Assembly (NCBI GenBank): GCA_050916095.1
Contig: CP050901.1
Span: 2,232,001-2,296,000 of the forward strand
Length of the DNA: 64,000 nucleotides
Direction: 5' to 3'
Source: JANPCX01 sp050916095
GTDB lineage: Bacteria > Pseudomonadota > Gammaproteobacteria > Burkholderiales > Burkholderiaceae_C
Positions within the stretch are counted from its first letter, which is position 1. Each line of letters opens with the position of its first letter. Positions 20,016-32,248 of the stretch are shown one piece after another. The notes under the pieces were generated by a model that did no database searches, was not told the origin of the DNA, and saw nothing but the letters and a program-made list of their open reading frames with translations. Made by a program: the position numbers and the translations under genes.

Positions 20016-20192
20016 AAACGCACGGAGCTTACAATGCGCTTTCGTCGCAATTTCATGCCATCGGTTTCACGTTTGGAGCGTCGTGATGGACCGACCCTCA
20101 CCTGCTCGGTTGTCCGCTGACTCCAAGTTATTGTCAACAGCAATCACTTGTCTTCGTCCCACCCCTTTCAATGACATGCCCGGGGCTGGCTC

Positions 20193-20867
20193 ATGCAAAT
20201 AGATGGTCGACCGGTGTTCCACAATCCCATGAATCCCCTGAAACTGCCTCAACGCGCACTCTACGAAGAGGTCGCCGAACAATTGCGCTCCCGCATCTTG
20301 GGGCATGAGTTGGCGCCTGGCAGCTGGATTGATGAACAGGCTTTGTGCGCCCAGTTCGGTATCAGCCGCACCCCGCTGCGTGAAGCACTGAAGGTGCTCG
20401 CCACCGAAGGCCTGGTGACCATGAAACTGCGTCGGGGGGCCTATGTGACGGAGACCTCGGCCCAGGACCTGGCTGAGGTGTTTCACCTGTTGGCGCTGCT
20501 GGAAAGCGACGCCGCTGCCGTAGTAGCTCAGCGCGCCAGCGACGCCGATTTGGCCGAGCTGGCGGCCTTGCACCAAACCTTGGAGGAAACCGTCACCGAC
20601 CGCGAGGCCTTTTTCAAGGCCAATGAACTTTTCCACCTGCGTTTGCTGCAACTGGCCAACAACCGCTGGCGCGAGCAAATGGTGGCCGATTTGCGCAAGG
20701 TGATGAAACTCAATCGGCACCACTCCTTGCTCAAAGAAGGCAGGCTCGTAGCGTCGCTCACGGAGCATCGCTACCTGATGAAGGCCCTGCTCACCCGAGA
20801 CGCCGCATTGGCAAGGGCCTTGATGTCGCAGCACATCAACAGCGGACAAGCGGCAGCCGCCGGGTGA
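20193..20867 (+). CDS. GntR family transcriptional regulator (FadR/FCD subgroup)
   Basis: A DNA-binding regulator of 224 residues. Residues about 20-85 form the winged helix (LYEEVAEQLRSRILGHELAPG; FGISRTPLREALKVLATEGLV). The rest is an all-helical FCD effector domain with the expected acidic/His metal positions (ELFHLRLL, TEHRYLMKAL). Such proteins sense small organic acids. It is divergent from the propionyl-CoA/methylmalonyl-CoA operon and is its most likely regulator. The start could be the ATG at 20193 or that at 20229; neither has a strong ribosome binding site. Confidence 0.85.
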   Translation: MQIDGRPVFHNPMNPLKLPQRALYEEVAEQLRSRILGHELAPGSWIDEQALCAQFGISRTPLREALKVLATEGLVTMKLRRGAYVTETSAQDLAEVFHLLALLESDAAAVVAQRASDADLAELAALHQTLEETVTDREAFFKANELFHLRLLQLANNRWREQMVADLRKVMKLNRHHSLLKEGRLVASLTEHRYLMKALLTRDAALARALMSQHINSGQAAAAG

Positions 20868-20893
20868 CTCTTTCATACTGACAAAATGCCGGG

Positions 20894-21418
20894 ATGCAGC
20901 TCCCTCACCCCACACGCCCTCGATTGAGCCTGATCGCCGCCGTCACCCCCAGCGGTGGCATCGGCAAAAACAACGCCCTGCTCTGGCACGAACCCGCAGA
21001 TCAAAAACACTTCCGCCAGGTCACCATGGGCTGCCCCGTCATCATGGGCCGCAAAACCTGGGACTCGCTGCCAGACCGTTTTCGCCCACTCCCTGGACGC
21101 CAGAACATCGTGATCACCCGCCAAACCGACTGGCAAGCCCCGGGTGCGGTCGTTGCGCACTCGATTGAAACCGCGCTCGCCCAGGCTGCAGAGTCAGGCA
21201 AGGTTTTTGTGATCGGTGGCTCAGAAATTTACGCCCTCGCTCTGCCGCTGGCAGACGAGCTTGTACTGACCGAGGTTGGCCTGGACATCGAGGCTGACGC
21301 CTTCTTTCCCCACTGGTCACGCTCTGAGTTCACTTTGGCACTTGCAGAAGACCATGTGTCTGCCAGCCAAGTCCCCTACCGTTTTGCGACCTACCACCGC
21401 GTCAAAACCTCCCCATGA
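20894..21418 (+). CDS. folA: dihydrofolate reductase
   Basis: Reduces dihydrofolate to tetrahydrofolate with NADPH. The protein has 174 residues. It shows LIAAVTPSGGIGKNNALLWH, the acidic active-site Asp in PADQKHF, the MGRKTWDSLP segment and the NADPH-binding VIGGSEIYALAL. Its TGA overlaps the ATG of xth by four bases, implying coupled translation. It starts 26 bases after the GntR gene on the same strand. Confidence 0.95.
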   Translation: MQLPHPTRPRLSLIAAVTPSGGIGKNNALLWHEPADQKHFRQVTMGCPVIMGRKTWDSLPDRFRPLPGRQNIVITRQTDWQAPGAVVAHSIETALAQAAESGKVFVIGGSEIYALALPLADELVLTEVGLDIEADAFFPHWSRSEFTLALAEDHVSASQVPYRFATYHRVKTSP

Positions 21419-22185
21419 AAATCGCCACCTGGAACGTCAACTCTCTGACCGTGCGCTTGCCGCAAGTCCTGGACTGGCTGCAAGCCAACCCCGTCGATGC
21501 GCTTTGTTTGCAAGAAACCAAACTCACGGACGACAAATTCCCGCATGCCGAGTTGGCCGCTGCCGGTTATGCGTCCCAATGGTTCGGTCAAAAAACCTAC
21601 AACGGTGTAGCACTGCTGACCCGAGAGCCTGCGCTGGATGTCGTCAAAAACATTCCCGGCTTTGAAGACGAGCAGGCGCGTGTCATTGCGGGCACCGTGG
21701 CCGGTGTTCGTGTGATTGGTGCCTACTTCCCCAACGGCCAAGCTCCCGACAGCGAGAAGTTCGTCTACAAAATGGCCTGGTTGCAAGCCTTGCAAGACTG
21801 GGTGCGAAGCGAGCTGGCGATACACCCTAGGCTCGTGCTGGTCGGTGACTACAACATCGCCCCCGAAGACCGAGATGTCTACGACCCCATCGCCTGGGCC
21901 GGGCAAATTCACTGCACACCGCAAGAGCGCAGCCACTTTCAGCAATTGCTGGGCCTGGGACTCGTTGACGCTTTTCGCCTATTTGAGCAAGCCCCCAAAA
22001 GCTGGAGCTGGTGGGACTATCGCAACTTGGCTTTTCGAAAAAACCAAGGTTTACGCATTGACCACATTTTGGTCAGCCAGCCTCTGAAGGCCCAGGTGGC
22101 GGTCTGTACGATCGATAAATTGCCGAGAAAGAATGAGAGACCAAGCGACCACGCGCCGGTGGTGGTCGAGTTGGCGACGATGTGA
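21415..22185 (+). CDS. xth: exodeoxyribonuclease III
   Basis: AP endonuclease and 3'-5' exonuclease of base-excision repair, 256 residues. The endonuclease/exonuclease/phosphatase fold is marked by KIATWNVNSL, the metal Glu in CLQETKL, VGDYNIAP and the C-terminal DHAPVV with RIDHILVS. Length and order match ExoIII proteins. It overlaps folA and may share its promoter. Confidence 0.94.
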   Translation: MKIATWNVNSLTVRLPQVLDWLQANPVDALCLQETKLTDDKFPHAELAAAGYASQWFGQKTYNGVALLTREPALDVVKNIPGFEDEQARVIAGTVAGVRVIGAYFPNGQAPDSEKFVYKMAWLQALQDWVRSELAIHPRLVLVGDYNIAPEDRDVYDPIAWAGQIHCTPQERSHFQQLLGLGLVDAFRLFEQAPKSWSWWDYRNLAFRKNQGLRIDHILVSQPLKAQVAVCTIDKLPRKNERPSDHAPVVVELATM

Positions 22186-22242
22186 CCCCCATTGATTGAC
22201 CCCGCACAAGTTCAGGCTACCGTCGAAGTTGCACACTTCCTA

Positions 22243-22400
22243 GTGTTGCGACTCAGAAACAACGGAACAAATGAAAGTAGTGGAGTCGGCCCAGTGGCAA
22301 GGCGCAAACCACAGCGATACCGAGGTATCGCGCGGATTTGCAACGCCGCCAGTGGGTCGAGTACACGCTTTCATGTTTCGTTGTTTCTGAGTCGCAACAC
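22243..22400. repeat. 158-bp near-perfect palindrome (MITE-like) upstream of acnA
   Basis: Almost the whole element folds back on itself around GCGATACC-GA-GGTATCGC. The outer arms GTGTTGCGACTCAGAAACAA and their inverse at the right end are identical over at least 20 bases. It is bounded by CTAG on both sides (22240-22243 and 22400-22403), consistent with a TA duplication in a CTAG target, the habit of IS630-type elements. It has no gene. It lies in the 258-base gap before acnA, in what should be the promoter or leader region, and its arms differ entirely from the other palindromes in the window. Confidence 0.8.
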
Positions 22401-22443
22401 TAGCCACAATCAGCCCATTCGCCATCGACTGAGGAAAGTCACC

Positions 22444-25398
<2,955 letters not shown>

Positions 25399-25728
25399 GG
25401 GGCGCTGGCGGCAAAGGCTGGGCCAGGGCCAGTCGCATTTGACCGTCTCGGCAGCCCATGCCGCAGTCGGCGCAACCGCTGATGTTGCCCTCAAACCCAA
25501 GGGGTTTGTGGCCGTTCGAAGTAACCCGGTGGGCCCGGTGCAAGCGGTCAGCAGTGCGGCTGCCAACGCGGCACATTCCTGCGCCGTGGCACAAACCAAT
25601 CCCAACCCCGCCAGCGTGCGCATTGAGTGCGTGGTGGCAGGCGCAGGTCCAGGCGCTGGTGTGGTGCTGCACTGGCCTGTGGATCACGGGCACGAATTGG
25701 CGGCCTGGCTCAAGTCGATGGCCGCATC

Positions 25729-26157
25729 ATGATGCGCATCGACGCCATCTATCTGGCCTGCGGCGCAGCAGACCTGCGCGCGGGCATGGACACCTTGCTG
25801 GCCCGCGTGGTGCACAGCTTTGAAGCCGGTGCGCAGCCCCATACCGCGTATGTGTTTGCCAACCGCAGTGCCAGCCGCTTGAAGGTGCTGCTGATGGACG
25901 GCTCTGGCCTGTGGCTGTGCACGCGCCGCTTGAGCAGTCGGGCTCGATTCATCTGGCCGCAAGATGAAGCTGCTCATGTTCAAATCACCGCCGCGCAGTG
26001 GGATTGGCTGGTTGCCGGTGCGCCGTGGTTGCACCTGGGCGCGGTGCAGGGCCGTCACCGTGGTGTGAACGCTGTGATGGTTGGTCAATGCGTGTATCTC
26101 CCGTCTTGCCTCGCGCGTGCGCGCGAGGCAAGATGCGCACATGCTCAAAGACGTTGA
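25729..26157 (+). CDS. tnpB: IS66 accessory protein TnpB, C-terminus altered by a frameshift
   Basis: The IS66 OrfB protein (YLACGAADLRAGMDTLLARV; LLMDGSGLWLCTRRL). Compared with copy 2, there is one extra G near 26049-26051 (GCAGGGCC against GCAGGCC). This replaces the normal last few residues (AVTVV) with about 35 unrelated ones and makes the frame overlap the tnpC start. Copy 2 encodes the usual 112-residue form. Function may be reduced here. Confidence 0.85.
   Translation: MMRIDAIYLACGAADLRAGMDTLLARVVHSFEAGAQPHTAYVFANRSASRLKVLLMDGSGLWLCTRRLSSRARFIWPQDEAAHVQITAAQWDWLVAGAPWLHLGAVQGRHRGVNAVMVGQCVYLPSCLARAREARCAHAQRR
26105..26132 (+). promoter_or_regulatory. perfect hairpin before tnpC
   Basis: CTTGCCTCGCGC and its exact inverse GCGCGAGGCAAG around a GTGC loop: a 12-bp stem eight bases upstream of the tnpC ATG. 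It could block ribosome access or attenuate transcription so that transposase is made sparingly. The same hairpin is present in copy 2 at 59660-59687. Confidence 0.6.
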
Positions 26158-27745
26158 TCCCGCATCAATAAAAGCCCAGCTGCAAGCCCTCGGAGACACT
26201 GCAGCCGCACAGTACGCACGGGAACTCATTGAGCGACTGCAAATCCAGTTGAAGTTTGAGCACACCAAGAACGCCGCGCTGAACTTCGAGCTGACCCGCT
26301 TGAAGCAGTGGCGCTTTGGTAAAAGCAGCGAGAGCCTGGACGCACAAGGCGGCAATCCTCAAACTCAGTTGTTCGATGCAAAAACCGAACAGCTTCTCGT
26401 TGAAGAATCCAAAGCCGAAGACCGCGCCGAAGATGAGGCCCGCACCCCAGGGCCCAGCCGCATCAAACGCCAAGCCAAACGTCAGGCTCTGCCCAGCCAA
26501 CTCGAGCGCATTGAGCACCACTACGAGATCGAGCCCGCCTTGTGCAGTGCAGGGCATCCCTTGAAGCGCATTGGCCAAGACATCAGCGAACAACTCGATT
26601 GCGTCCCGGCCCAATTCTTTGTTCACCGTCACATTCGTGGCAAGTACGCATGCGTTTGCTGCAACACCGTGCTGGCGGCACCCATGCCCGCCCAGATCAT
26701 CGACAAAGGCATTCCCGCGCCAGGGCTGCTGGCCCAGGTCATCATTGCAAAACATGATGACCACCTGCCTTTGTACCGCCAAGAAGAGATTTACCGCAGG
26801 AGCGGTGCCTTCATCGCGCGCTCCAGCATGGCCAGTTGGGTGGGGCAGTGCGGTGTTCAGCTGCAGCCCTTGGCGCAAGCGATCAAATCCCACCTGCTGA
26901 GCCAAGCCGTGCTGCATGCCGACGAGACGCCGATCAAGCTGCTGGCGCCCGGCTCAGGCAAGACAGACACCGCCTACGCTTGGGTCATCCGTAGCAGCGA
27001 CTGGGAGGCAACTGAACGCGCCGTGGTTTACGAGTTCTGCAACAGTCGGCAAGGCCAGCATGCGGCCACGCTGCTGGAGGGATTCCAAGGCAGCTTGGTT
27101 TGTGATGATTACTCGGGCTACAAAGCCTTGTTCAAACAACAGCCAATACAAGAGGCCGGATGCTGGGCCCACGCCAGAAGAAAGTTCTTCGAGGCCCACA
27201 AGCTCAACCAAAGCGAGATCGCCAAAGAGGCGCTCCATCGAATCCAGCAACTGTATGACGTGGAGCGCCAGGGGGCGCAACTCACCCTGCAGGAGCGACA
27301 TCAGCTCAGGCAAGACACCAGTACAACACTGCTCCAAGAGTTCAAGGCTTGGTTACTCACCCAGCGTCAGCAACTCATGAATGCTGACGTGACGGCCAAG
27401 GCGATGGACTACACGCTCAAGCGCTGGGCGGCATTGACCCTACACCTCGCCGATGCACGCATCCCGATTGACAACAACGCGGTGGAAAACGCGATCCGGC
27501 CGCTGGCGCTGGGGCGCAAGAACTGGCTCTTTGTGGGCAGCCAGCAAGCTGGCGAGCGCGCGGCAGTGCTGATGACGTTGATCGAGTCGGCCAAACTCAA
27601 TGGGCATGATGCGTGGGTCTATCTCAAAGACGTGCTGACCAAGCTGCCCACCTGGCCCAACAGCCGACTGCACGAGTTGCTGCCGCACCGCTGGGTATCG
27701 CCCGAGACTGCCAGCGTCGCTGCGACTGCACCGGTCAACACCTGA
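26141..27745 (+). CDS. tnpC: IS66 family transposase TnpC
   Basis: The DDE transposase of the element, 534 residues from the ATG at 26141. Order of parts: an N-terminal coiled-coil leucine-rich stretch (residues about 10-60), a zinc-finger-like segment (CSAGHPL ... CVCC), and the catalytic core with Asp in LHADETPIKLL, Asp in VCDDYSGYKALF and Glu in DNNAVENAIRPLALGRKNW. It appears complete. The frame is open 20 codons further upstream, but the hairpin there argues for the later start. Confidence 0.93.
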   Translation: MLKDVDPASIKAQLQALGDTAAAQYARELIERLQIQLKFEHTKNAALNFELTRLKQWRFGKSSESLDAQGGNPQTQLFDAKTEQLLVEESKAEDRAEDEARTPGPSRIKRQAKRQALPSQLERIEHHYEIEPALCSAGHPLKRIGQDISEQLDCVPAQFFVHRHIRGKYACVCCNTVLAAPMPAQIIDKGIPAPGLLAQVIIAKHDDHLPLYRQEEIYRRSGAFIARSSMASWVGQCGVQLQPLAQAIKSHLLSQAVLHADETPIKLLAPGSGKTDTAYAWVIRSSDWEATERAVVYEFCNSRQGQHAATLLEGFQGSLVCDDYSGYKALFKQQPIQEAGCWAHARRKFFEAHKLNQSEIAKEALHRIQQLYDVERQGAQLTLQERHQLRQDTSTTLLQEFKAWLLTQRQQLMNADVTAKAMDYTLKRWAALTLHLADARIPIDNNAVENAIRPLALGRKNWLFVGSQQAGERAAVLMTLIESAKLNGHDAWVYLKDVLTKLPTWPNSRLHELLPHRWVSPETASVAATAPVNT

Positions 27746-27830
27746 TCGTTGATTCGGTCAAGGTGGGTTCACCGAACGCATACGTTGCTGTCGGCTTAAG
27801 TTGGTGAGGTGAGGTGATGCCACCCCAGGT

Positions 27831-27932
27831 CGTCATTCCCGCGTAGGCGGGAATCCAGGGTAGTCAAACAACGAAGCACGGCTTTTTTAACCTTGATACA
27901 CCGGCTGAATTCCCGCTTTCGCGGGAATGACG
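27831..27932. repeat. inverted pair of GTCATTCCCGC repeats
   Basis: CGTCATTCCCGCGTAGGCGG at the left and the inverse CGCTTTCGCGGGAATGACG at the right, each itself a small hairpin, form a large stem-loop of about 100 bp. It belongs to the common proteobacterial GTCATTCCCGCG...GGGAATCC repeat type. It lies between the displaced end of acnA and the convergent ArsC-like gene, where it could terminate both transcripts. Confidence 0.75.
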
Positions 27933-27939
27933 CGGGGGT

Positions 27940-28293
27940 CTATGAAACTCGCGCGCGAACCGCATCATCCCACCCGACGGTGACCGTACCGTCGGGCCAG
28001 CGAATGACGGGCCGCTTGATCACACTGGGCTGAGACTGCATCAGGGCCAGTGCACTGCGTTCGTCATGGACTGCCTCTTTCTCAGCCTCACTGAGCTTGC
28101 GCCAAGTACTGCCCTGGCGGTTGATCAGTGGTTGCCAGCCACATTGGATCAGCCACTGTGCAGCCGCTTGCAACGGCACGCCGCTTTTTTTGAAATCGTG
28201 AAATTCATACTCGCAACCCGCAGCTGTCAACGCGGCACGGGCGCGTTTGACCGTGTCGCAGTTGGGGATGCCATACAAAACCAGCTCAGTCAT
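27940..28293 (-). CDS. ArsC/Spx-family thioredoxin-fold reductase (YffB-like)
   Basis: A protein of 117 residues of the arsenate-reductase-like family: YGIPNCDTVKRARAAL holds the single conserved cysteine at the start of a thioredoxin fold, and the ending KRPVIRWPDG is typical. The group includes glutathione-dependent YffB-type reductases whose substrate is mostly unknown; real arsenate reduction is not implied, since no ars genes are near. I chose the ATG at 28293, which overlaps the stop of the upstream lipoprotein gene by eight bases. Confidence 0.85.
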   Translation of the reverse strand: MTELVLYGIPNCDTVKRARAALTAAGCEYEFHDFKKSGVPLQAAAQWLIQCGWQPLINRQGSTWRKLSEAEKEAVHDERSALALMQSQPSVIKRPVIRWPDGTVTVGWDDAVRARVS

Positions 28294-28816
28294 CTTTTTT
28301 GTCACCTTTGTCGTCACAGGAAGGGTCGGGGCCGTTTCCGGTGCCCACCACGGATGCGTTGATCAGGCTGATCTCAAACCACACACAAAACGGTGATTCA
28401 TAGCGGTATGACCACACCGTTTCGCCGCGCCAGCCCACGCTGCGCGCATTGGACGGTGTCCCCAGCCAGGCACGCACTTGCGCCTGCGACCAACCAGGCT
28501 CCACCTTCAAGAACCTGGCTTCGGTCAACACCTGCTCCCAAGCCAGCAAACGCCCCTGTCCATCAAAGTCCAGCATATAGGTGTGTTTGCCCATCGGGCC
28601 GCGCGCAAATTCCAAACGGCTGGCAGCACTGGGCTGATCCGGTGGTGGTGGTTGGGTAGCGGTGGCCGGCCCCATCTGCGCTTGCACCTGGGCAATGCTG
28701 GCCCCAGGGGCGATGCTTTGTGGGCCGTAGGCATGACAAGCGGACAGCAAGGCGGCACAGGCACACGAGATAAACACAAACCGTGTTCGTGATGTCAGCT
28801 TCATTTTGTTGACCAT
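28286..28816 (-). CDS. lipoprotein with tandem BamE/SmpA-like modules (putative)
   Basis: A protein of 176 residues with a signal peptide ending in a lipobox (LLSAC). The mature part shows two similar halves, each starting with a pG-x-S/Q-xx-V-xx-xx-G-x-P type helix (GASIAQVQAQMGPAT and GWSQAQVRAWLGTPSN) followed by aromatic beta-strand text, which suggests two BamE/SmpA-like folds. The start at 28816 has GGGAG six bases upstream. It is probably an outer-membrane-associated lipoprotein; its role is unknown. It precedes the ArsC-like gene in one transcript. Confidence 0.6.
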   Translation of the reverse strand: MVNKMKLTSRTRFVFISCACAALLSACHAYGPQSIAPGASIAQVQAQMGPATATQPPPPDQPSAASRLEFARGPMGKHTYMLDFDGQGRLLAWEQVLTEARFLKVEPGWSQAQVRAWLGTPSNARSVGWRGETVWSYRYESPFCVWFEISLINASVVGTGNGPDPSCDDKGDKKDD

Positions 28817-28945
28817 GACAGTCTCCCATTTCCGATCCCGCATGATGCGCGCATCAGAAAACACTGCGCCGGTATCAAGTTTTCACCATGCGGTGCGCTG
28901 CTTGGGTGCGAAGTGACGGGTATGTAAGCAATCAATATCCGCAGA

Positions 28946-29413
28946 CTACAAACAGTCGGCTCCTTGTACCGCCTGCAGCGTCACCTCGGCGACACGGCCC
29001 TCTTCGTTCTCGCGTTGGCGCAGCCACCACACCGCACCCTTTTTGACAGACCAGGCTTGGGGCAGACCGCACATCAGTTGCGCAGCGACCAATCCCAGAG
29101 TGGGTTGATGGCCCACGACCAACACAGGCTCCGCGGCAGTCGGCCAACGCGCGGCCTGAAGCAAATCGTCCACACCGCATTCGGGACCCAGCGCTTCGAC
29201 GGTCTTGAAAATGCGCCCCAGCGCCGCAGCCGTTTGTTGGCAACGCTGCGCTGGGCTCACCAACACCCGGGTGGAATCTGGCAAGCGCTGGTTCAACCAG
29301 ACGGCCATGCGCTGCGCTTGTCGTTCACCTTTGGTGGTGAGTCGGCGCTCGAAGTCGGTCTCGTCCTCGCGCAGCAAATGGGCTTGGGCGTGGCGCCAGA
29401 GTATCAAGTCCAC
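28946..29413 (-). CDS. sixA: phosphohistidine phosphatase SixA
   Basis: Histidine-phosphatase superfamily enzyme of 155 residues. The catalytic RHA motif (LILWRHAQA, H8) and the second active-site His (VLVVGHQPTLG, H102) are present, as is the LTTKGERQA segment. SixA removes phosphate from phosphohistidine on signalling or PTS proteins. It starts nine bases after ppk1 and is presumably in the same transcript, a pairing that suggests a role in phosphate or polyphosphate signalling. Confidence 0.9.
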   Translation of the reverse strand: MDLILWRHAQAHLLREDETDFERRLTTKGERQAQRMAVWLNQRLPDSTRVLVSPAQRCQQTAAALGRIFKTVEALGPECGVDDLLQAARWPTAAEPVLVVGHQPTLGLVAAQLMCGLPQAWSVKKGAVWWLRQRENEEGRVAEVTLQAVQGADCL

Positions 29414-29422
29414 GGTGCCACC

Positions 29423-31516
29423 TTAATTGGCCGTGAAAAGCTGCATCAAAGCCCGTTGTGCACTGGGGCCTTGATGGGCGACGCGCTGGTAATGTCCATC
29501 GGACTGGAGTTGCCAAGCATCCAAGTGGTCGTGCAAATAGGGCACCAAACATTCATCAATCACACGCTGGCGCAGCGTTGGATCCGGGATGGGCCAAGCC
29601 ACCTCAATGCGGCGAAACATATTGCGGCTCATCCAGTCGGCGCTCGACAAGTAGAGCGCTTCGTCGTTCGAGTCTTGGCCCCAGCAAAAGTAAAGAATGC
29701 GGGAATGCTCCAAAAAGCGGCCTATGACGCTGCGCACCCGGATGTTGTCGGTCACGCCTTGAATGCCGGGAGGCAGCATGCAGGCACCACGAATGATGAG
29801 ATCAATCTTGGCACCGGCTTGCCCGGCTTTGATCAAAGCCTCAATCAAGGGCACATCGGTCAAGGCATTGAGTTTGAGCACGATGCGTGCGTGCTGCCCG
29901 CCCCTGGCCGCGTTCGCCACCCTGTCCACACAAGCCAGCATTTCGCGGTGCAGTGTGAACGGCGCTTGCAACAACCCTTTGCTGGGTTTTTGACGCCCCA
30001 GGCTGGCCAGTTGTTGGAAGATGGCGTCGGCATCTTCGGTCAGTTTAGGGTTGGCCGTGAGATAACCGACGTCGGTGTAGAGCTTGGCGGTTTTGGGGTT
30101 GTAGTTGCCTGTGGACAAATGGCCGTAGCGACGCAGGCGATTGCCTTCACGCCGTGTCACCAGCAGCAGCTTGGCATGGGTTTTGAGACCCACAATGCCA
30201 TAGACCACCTGCACACCGACGGCCTCCAAACGTTCGGCCCAGTTGATGTTGGCCTCTTCGTCGAAGCGGGCTTTGAGCTCCACCACGGCCATCACTTCTT
30301 TGCCTCGGCGAGCGGCTTCAATCAGCAAGTCCATCAATGGTGACTCGCTGCCGGTGCGGTAGATGGTTTGTTTGATCGCGAGCACATCGGGGTCGTAGAC
30401 GGCTTGGCGCAAAAACTGCACCACAGGTTCAAACGATTCAAACGGATGGTGCATCAACACATCACGTTGGCGCAGGGTGTCAAAGATGGAGTCTTGACGC
30501 GGCAGCCTGCCTTCGGGCCAACTGGGCTCATAGGGTGCAAAACGTAATGCAGGCGCTTGGGTCTGGTCGATCAACTGATTCAAACGCACCAAGTTCACCG
30601 GCCCATTGACCCTGTACAACGCGGCTTGTGGCAAATCAAACTGATCGAGCAAAAAGGTCGCCAACTCTGGCGGGCAGGTGTTGACCACCTCCAAACGAAT
30701 GGCCTGCCCGAAATGGCGTGTGGTCAAGCCTGAGCGCAGGGCTTGGCGCAAATTGGTGACGTCGGCTTCGTCCACCGCCAGGTCAGAGTCGCGCGTGACG
30801 CGGAACTGCGAGAAAGCCTCCACCTGACGCCCTGGGAACAACGATTCCAAGTTGGCGCGGATCACGCTGGTGAGAAGCACAAAAGCTTGTCGGCCCGGCG
30901 CAGCCAAATGGTCTGGCAGGCGAATCACACGCGGCAGCACCCGGGGCACTTTGACAATGGCAATGGTGTTGGCGCGGCCAAATGCGTCGTTACCAGAAAG
31001 CCGAACGATGAAGTTCAGCGATTTGTTGGCGACGACTGGAAAAGGATGCGAGGGGTCCAGACCCACCGGCACCAGCAGCGGTTTGACTTCGCGTGAAAAG
31101 AACTGGCTCACCCAGCGGCGCTGCGCCTCGTTGCGCTGTGAGTGGTTCAGAATTTGAATGCCTTGGTCGCTGAGCTTCGGCATGACCTCATCGTTAAAGA
31201 CACGGTATTGCTCGTCAATCAGCTCGTGGGCTTGCGCGGCCACGGTTTCCAAGTCGCGGTTGGAGACACCTGCACCGGGCAACCTGGCCGCTTCGATGTA
31301 GTCAGCAAAACGGACCTCAAAGAACTCGTCCAAGTTGCTGGAAACAATACAGACGTAACGCAAACGTTCCAGCAGCGGTACATCCTCGCGCAGGGCTTGC
31401 GCGAGGACACGGCGGTTGAACGCCAGGATGGCGGTTTCGCGGTTCAAAAGCGCCGGCATGTTGGGCGCGGCGGTCACTTCGGTGGTTGCGGTGTACGCGG
31501 AGTTCAAAGACGTCAT
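29423..31516 (-). CDS. ppk1: polyphosphate kinase 1
   Basis: Builds polyphosphate from ATP reversibly; 697 residues, the full PPK1 length. The N-terminal domain begins with LLNRETAILAFNRRVLAQA. The phospholipase-D-like halves contain the autophosphorylated His in VGLKTHAKLLLV, GHLSTGNYNP and the later FRRIEVAWPI. The gene follows copD on the same strand after 61 bases and precedes sixA. Confidence 0.95.
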   Translation of the reverse strand: MTSLNSAYTATTEVTAAPNMPALLNRETAILAFNRRVLAQALREDVPLLERLRYVCIVSSNLDEFFEVRFADYIEAARLPGAGVSNRDLETVAAQAHELIDEQYRVFNDEVMPKLSDQGIQILNHSQRNEAQRRWVSQFFSREVKPLLVPVGLDPSHPFPVVANKSLNFIVRLSGNDAFGRANTIAIVKVPRVLPRVIRLPDHLAAPGRQAFVLLTSVIRANLESLFPGRQVEAFSQFRVTRDSDLAVDEADVTNLRQALRSGLTTRHFGQAIRLEVVNTCPPELATFLLDQFDLPQAALYRVNGPVNLVRLNQLIDQTQAPALRFAPYEPSWPEGRLPRQDSIFDTLRQRDVLMHHPFESFEPVVQFLRQAVYDPDVLAIKQTIYRTGSESPLMDLLIEAARRGKEVMAVVELKARFDEEANINWAERLEAVGVQVVYGIVGLKTHAKLLLVTRREGNRLRRYGHLSTGNYNPKTAKLYTDVGYLTANPKLTEDADAIFQQLASLGRQKPSKGLLQAPFTLHREMLACVDRVANAARGGQHARIVLKLNALTDVPLIEALIKAGQAGAKIDLIIRGACMLPPGIQGVTDNIRVRSVIGRFLEHSRILYFCWGQDSNDEALYLSSADWMSRNMFRRIEVAWPIPDPTLRQRVIDECLVPYLHDHLDAWQLQSDGHYQRVAHQGPSAQRALMQLFTAN

Positions 31517-31577
31517 GCCTTCAGTTTATGAAGGTTTTGTGGCGAATGCATGACAAACCCGCACGTCAAGACGGAAT

Positions 31578-32054
31578 TCAAGTGGAAGTACCAAGGACGA
31601 CAACCGCGACGATGCCCAAACCCAAACACAGGTTGAACAGCACCCAATGCCTGATTTGGAGCAACACACCGTTGGCCACCGACCAGTCCAGCCCCTCCAC
31701 CGCGCGGCGCAGTCGATTGAAAAGCACGAAACGAATGTGCCCCAACACCAGCCACATGAAAACCCCCAGGCCAGCCATCACCCACCACTCCAGCGGCATG
31801 TTGAAAGGCAAACCGGCTTGCACGGTCTGTTTGGCCACGCGTCCAATCATCCAAACACCACTGGCAACCGTCAGCGTGCTCAGAACCAGCATCGAATTGA
31901 GAAACCGCGACAACACGGCAGTCATCAACCGCGCTTTGGCTGGGGGGTCTAACTCGCCGAGCGCAGGCCGCAAAAAAAAGTGCGAGAACACCATGCCGCC
32001 TATCCACACGATGACGGACAACAAATGGAGGAGCTTGAGCAACGCGTAAATCAT
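31578..32054 (-). CDS. CopD family membrane protein
   Basis: A 158-residue membrane protein with four likely helices (LLKLLHLLSVIVWIGGMVF; helices near 45-65, 85-108 and 130-155). The conserved His and Trp of LKLLHLLSVIVWIGG are typical of the CopD/copper-resistance-D-like family. The physiological substrate is unclear. It is upstream of ppk1 and downstream of a mobile palindrome. Confidence 0.75.
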   Translation of the reverse strand: MIYALLKLLHLLSVIVWIGGMVFSHFFLRPALGELDPPAKARLMTAVLSRFLNSMLVLSTLTVASGVWMIGRVAKQTVQAGLPFNMPLEWWVMAGLGVFMWLVLGHIRFVLFNRLRRAVEGLDWSVANGVLLQIRHWVLFNLCLGLGIVAVVVLGTST

Positions 32055-32081
32055 AAGAATCTTTCGGAGTGAGCGTAGGAC

Positions 32082-32247
32082 CTATTGAGCCTTACATAAA
32101 TCGCGACACCAAACACCGTTCGGGCTGACCCTTCGACGGAGCTCAGGACAGGGCCTGTCGAAGCCAGAGCGAACCTCGGTACAGGCCCTTCGACAGGCTC
32201 AGGGCGAACGGGCTGGAGATTGTCGTGAATAAGGTAAACATCAATAG
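32082..32247. repeat. CTATTGA-family palindromic element, copy B
   Basis: Starts CTATTGAGCCTTACATAAAT and ends GGTAAACATCAATAG; the core palindrome occupies 32116-32211 and contains an extra internal repeat unit (CGACGGAGCTCAGGACAGG). It begins only 28 bases upstream of the CopD start and ends one base before the hslO stop codon, so it fills nearly the whole gap and could end hslO transcription while forming the CopD leader. Confidence 0.7.
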
Positions 32248-32248
32248 T

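Noticed and set aside
27940..28293. Arsenate reductase with arsenic resistance function
   Set aside because: Only the ArsC-like fold is supported; no other ars gene is near and the sequence resembles the YffB/Spx-like group.
28964..30343. A 459-codon plus-strand frame opposite sixA and ppk1
   Set aside because: Antisense of two well-defined genes; no recognisable domain.
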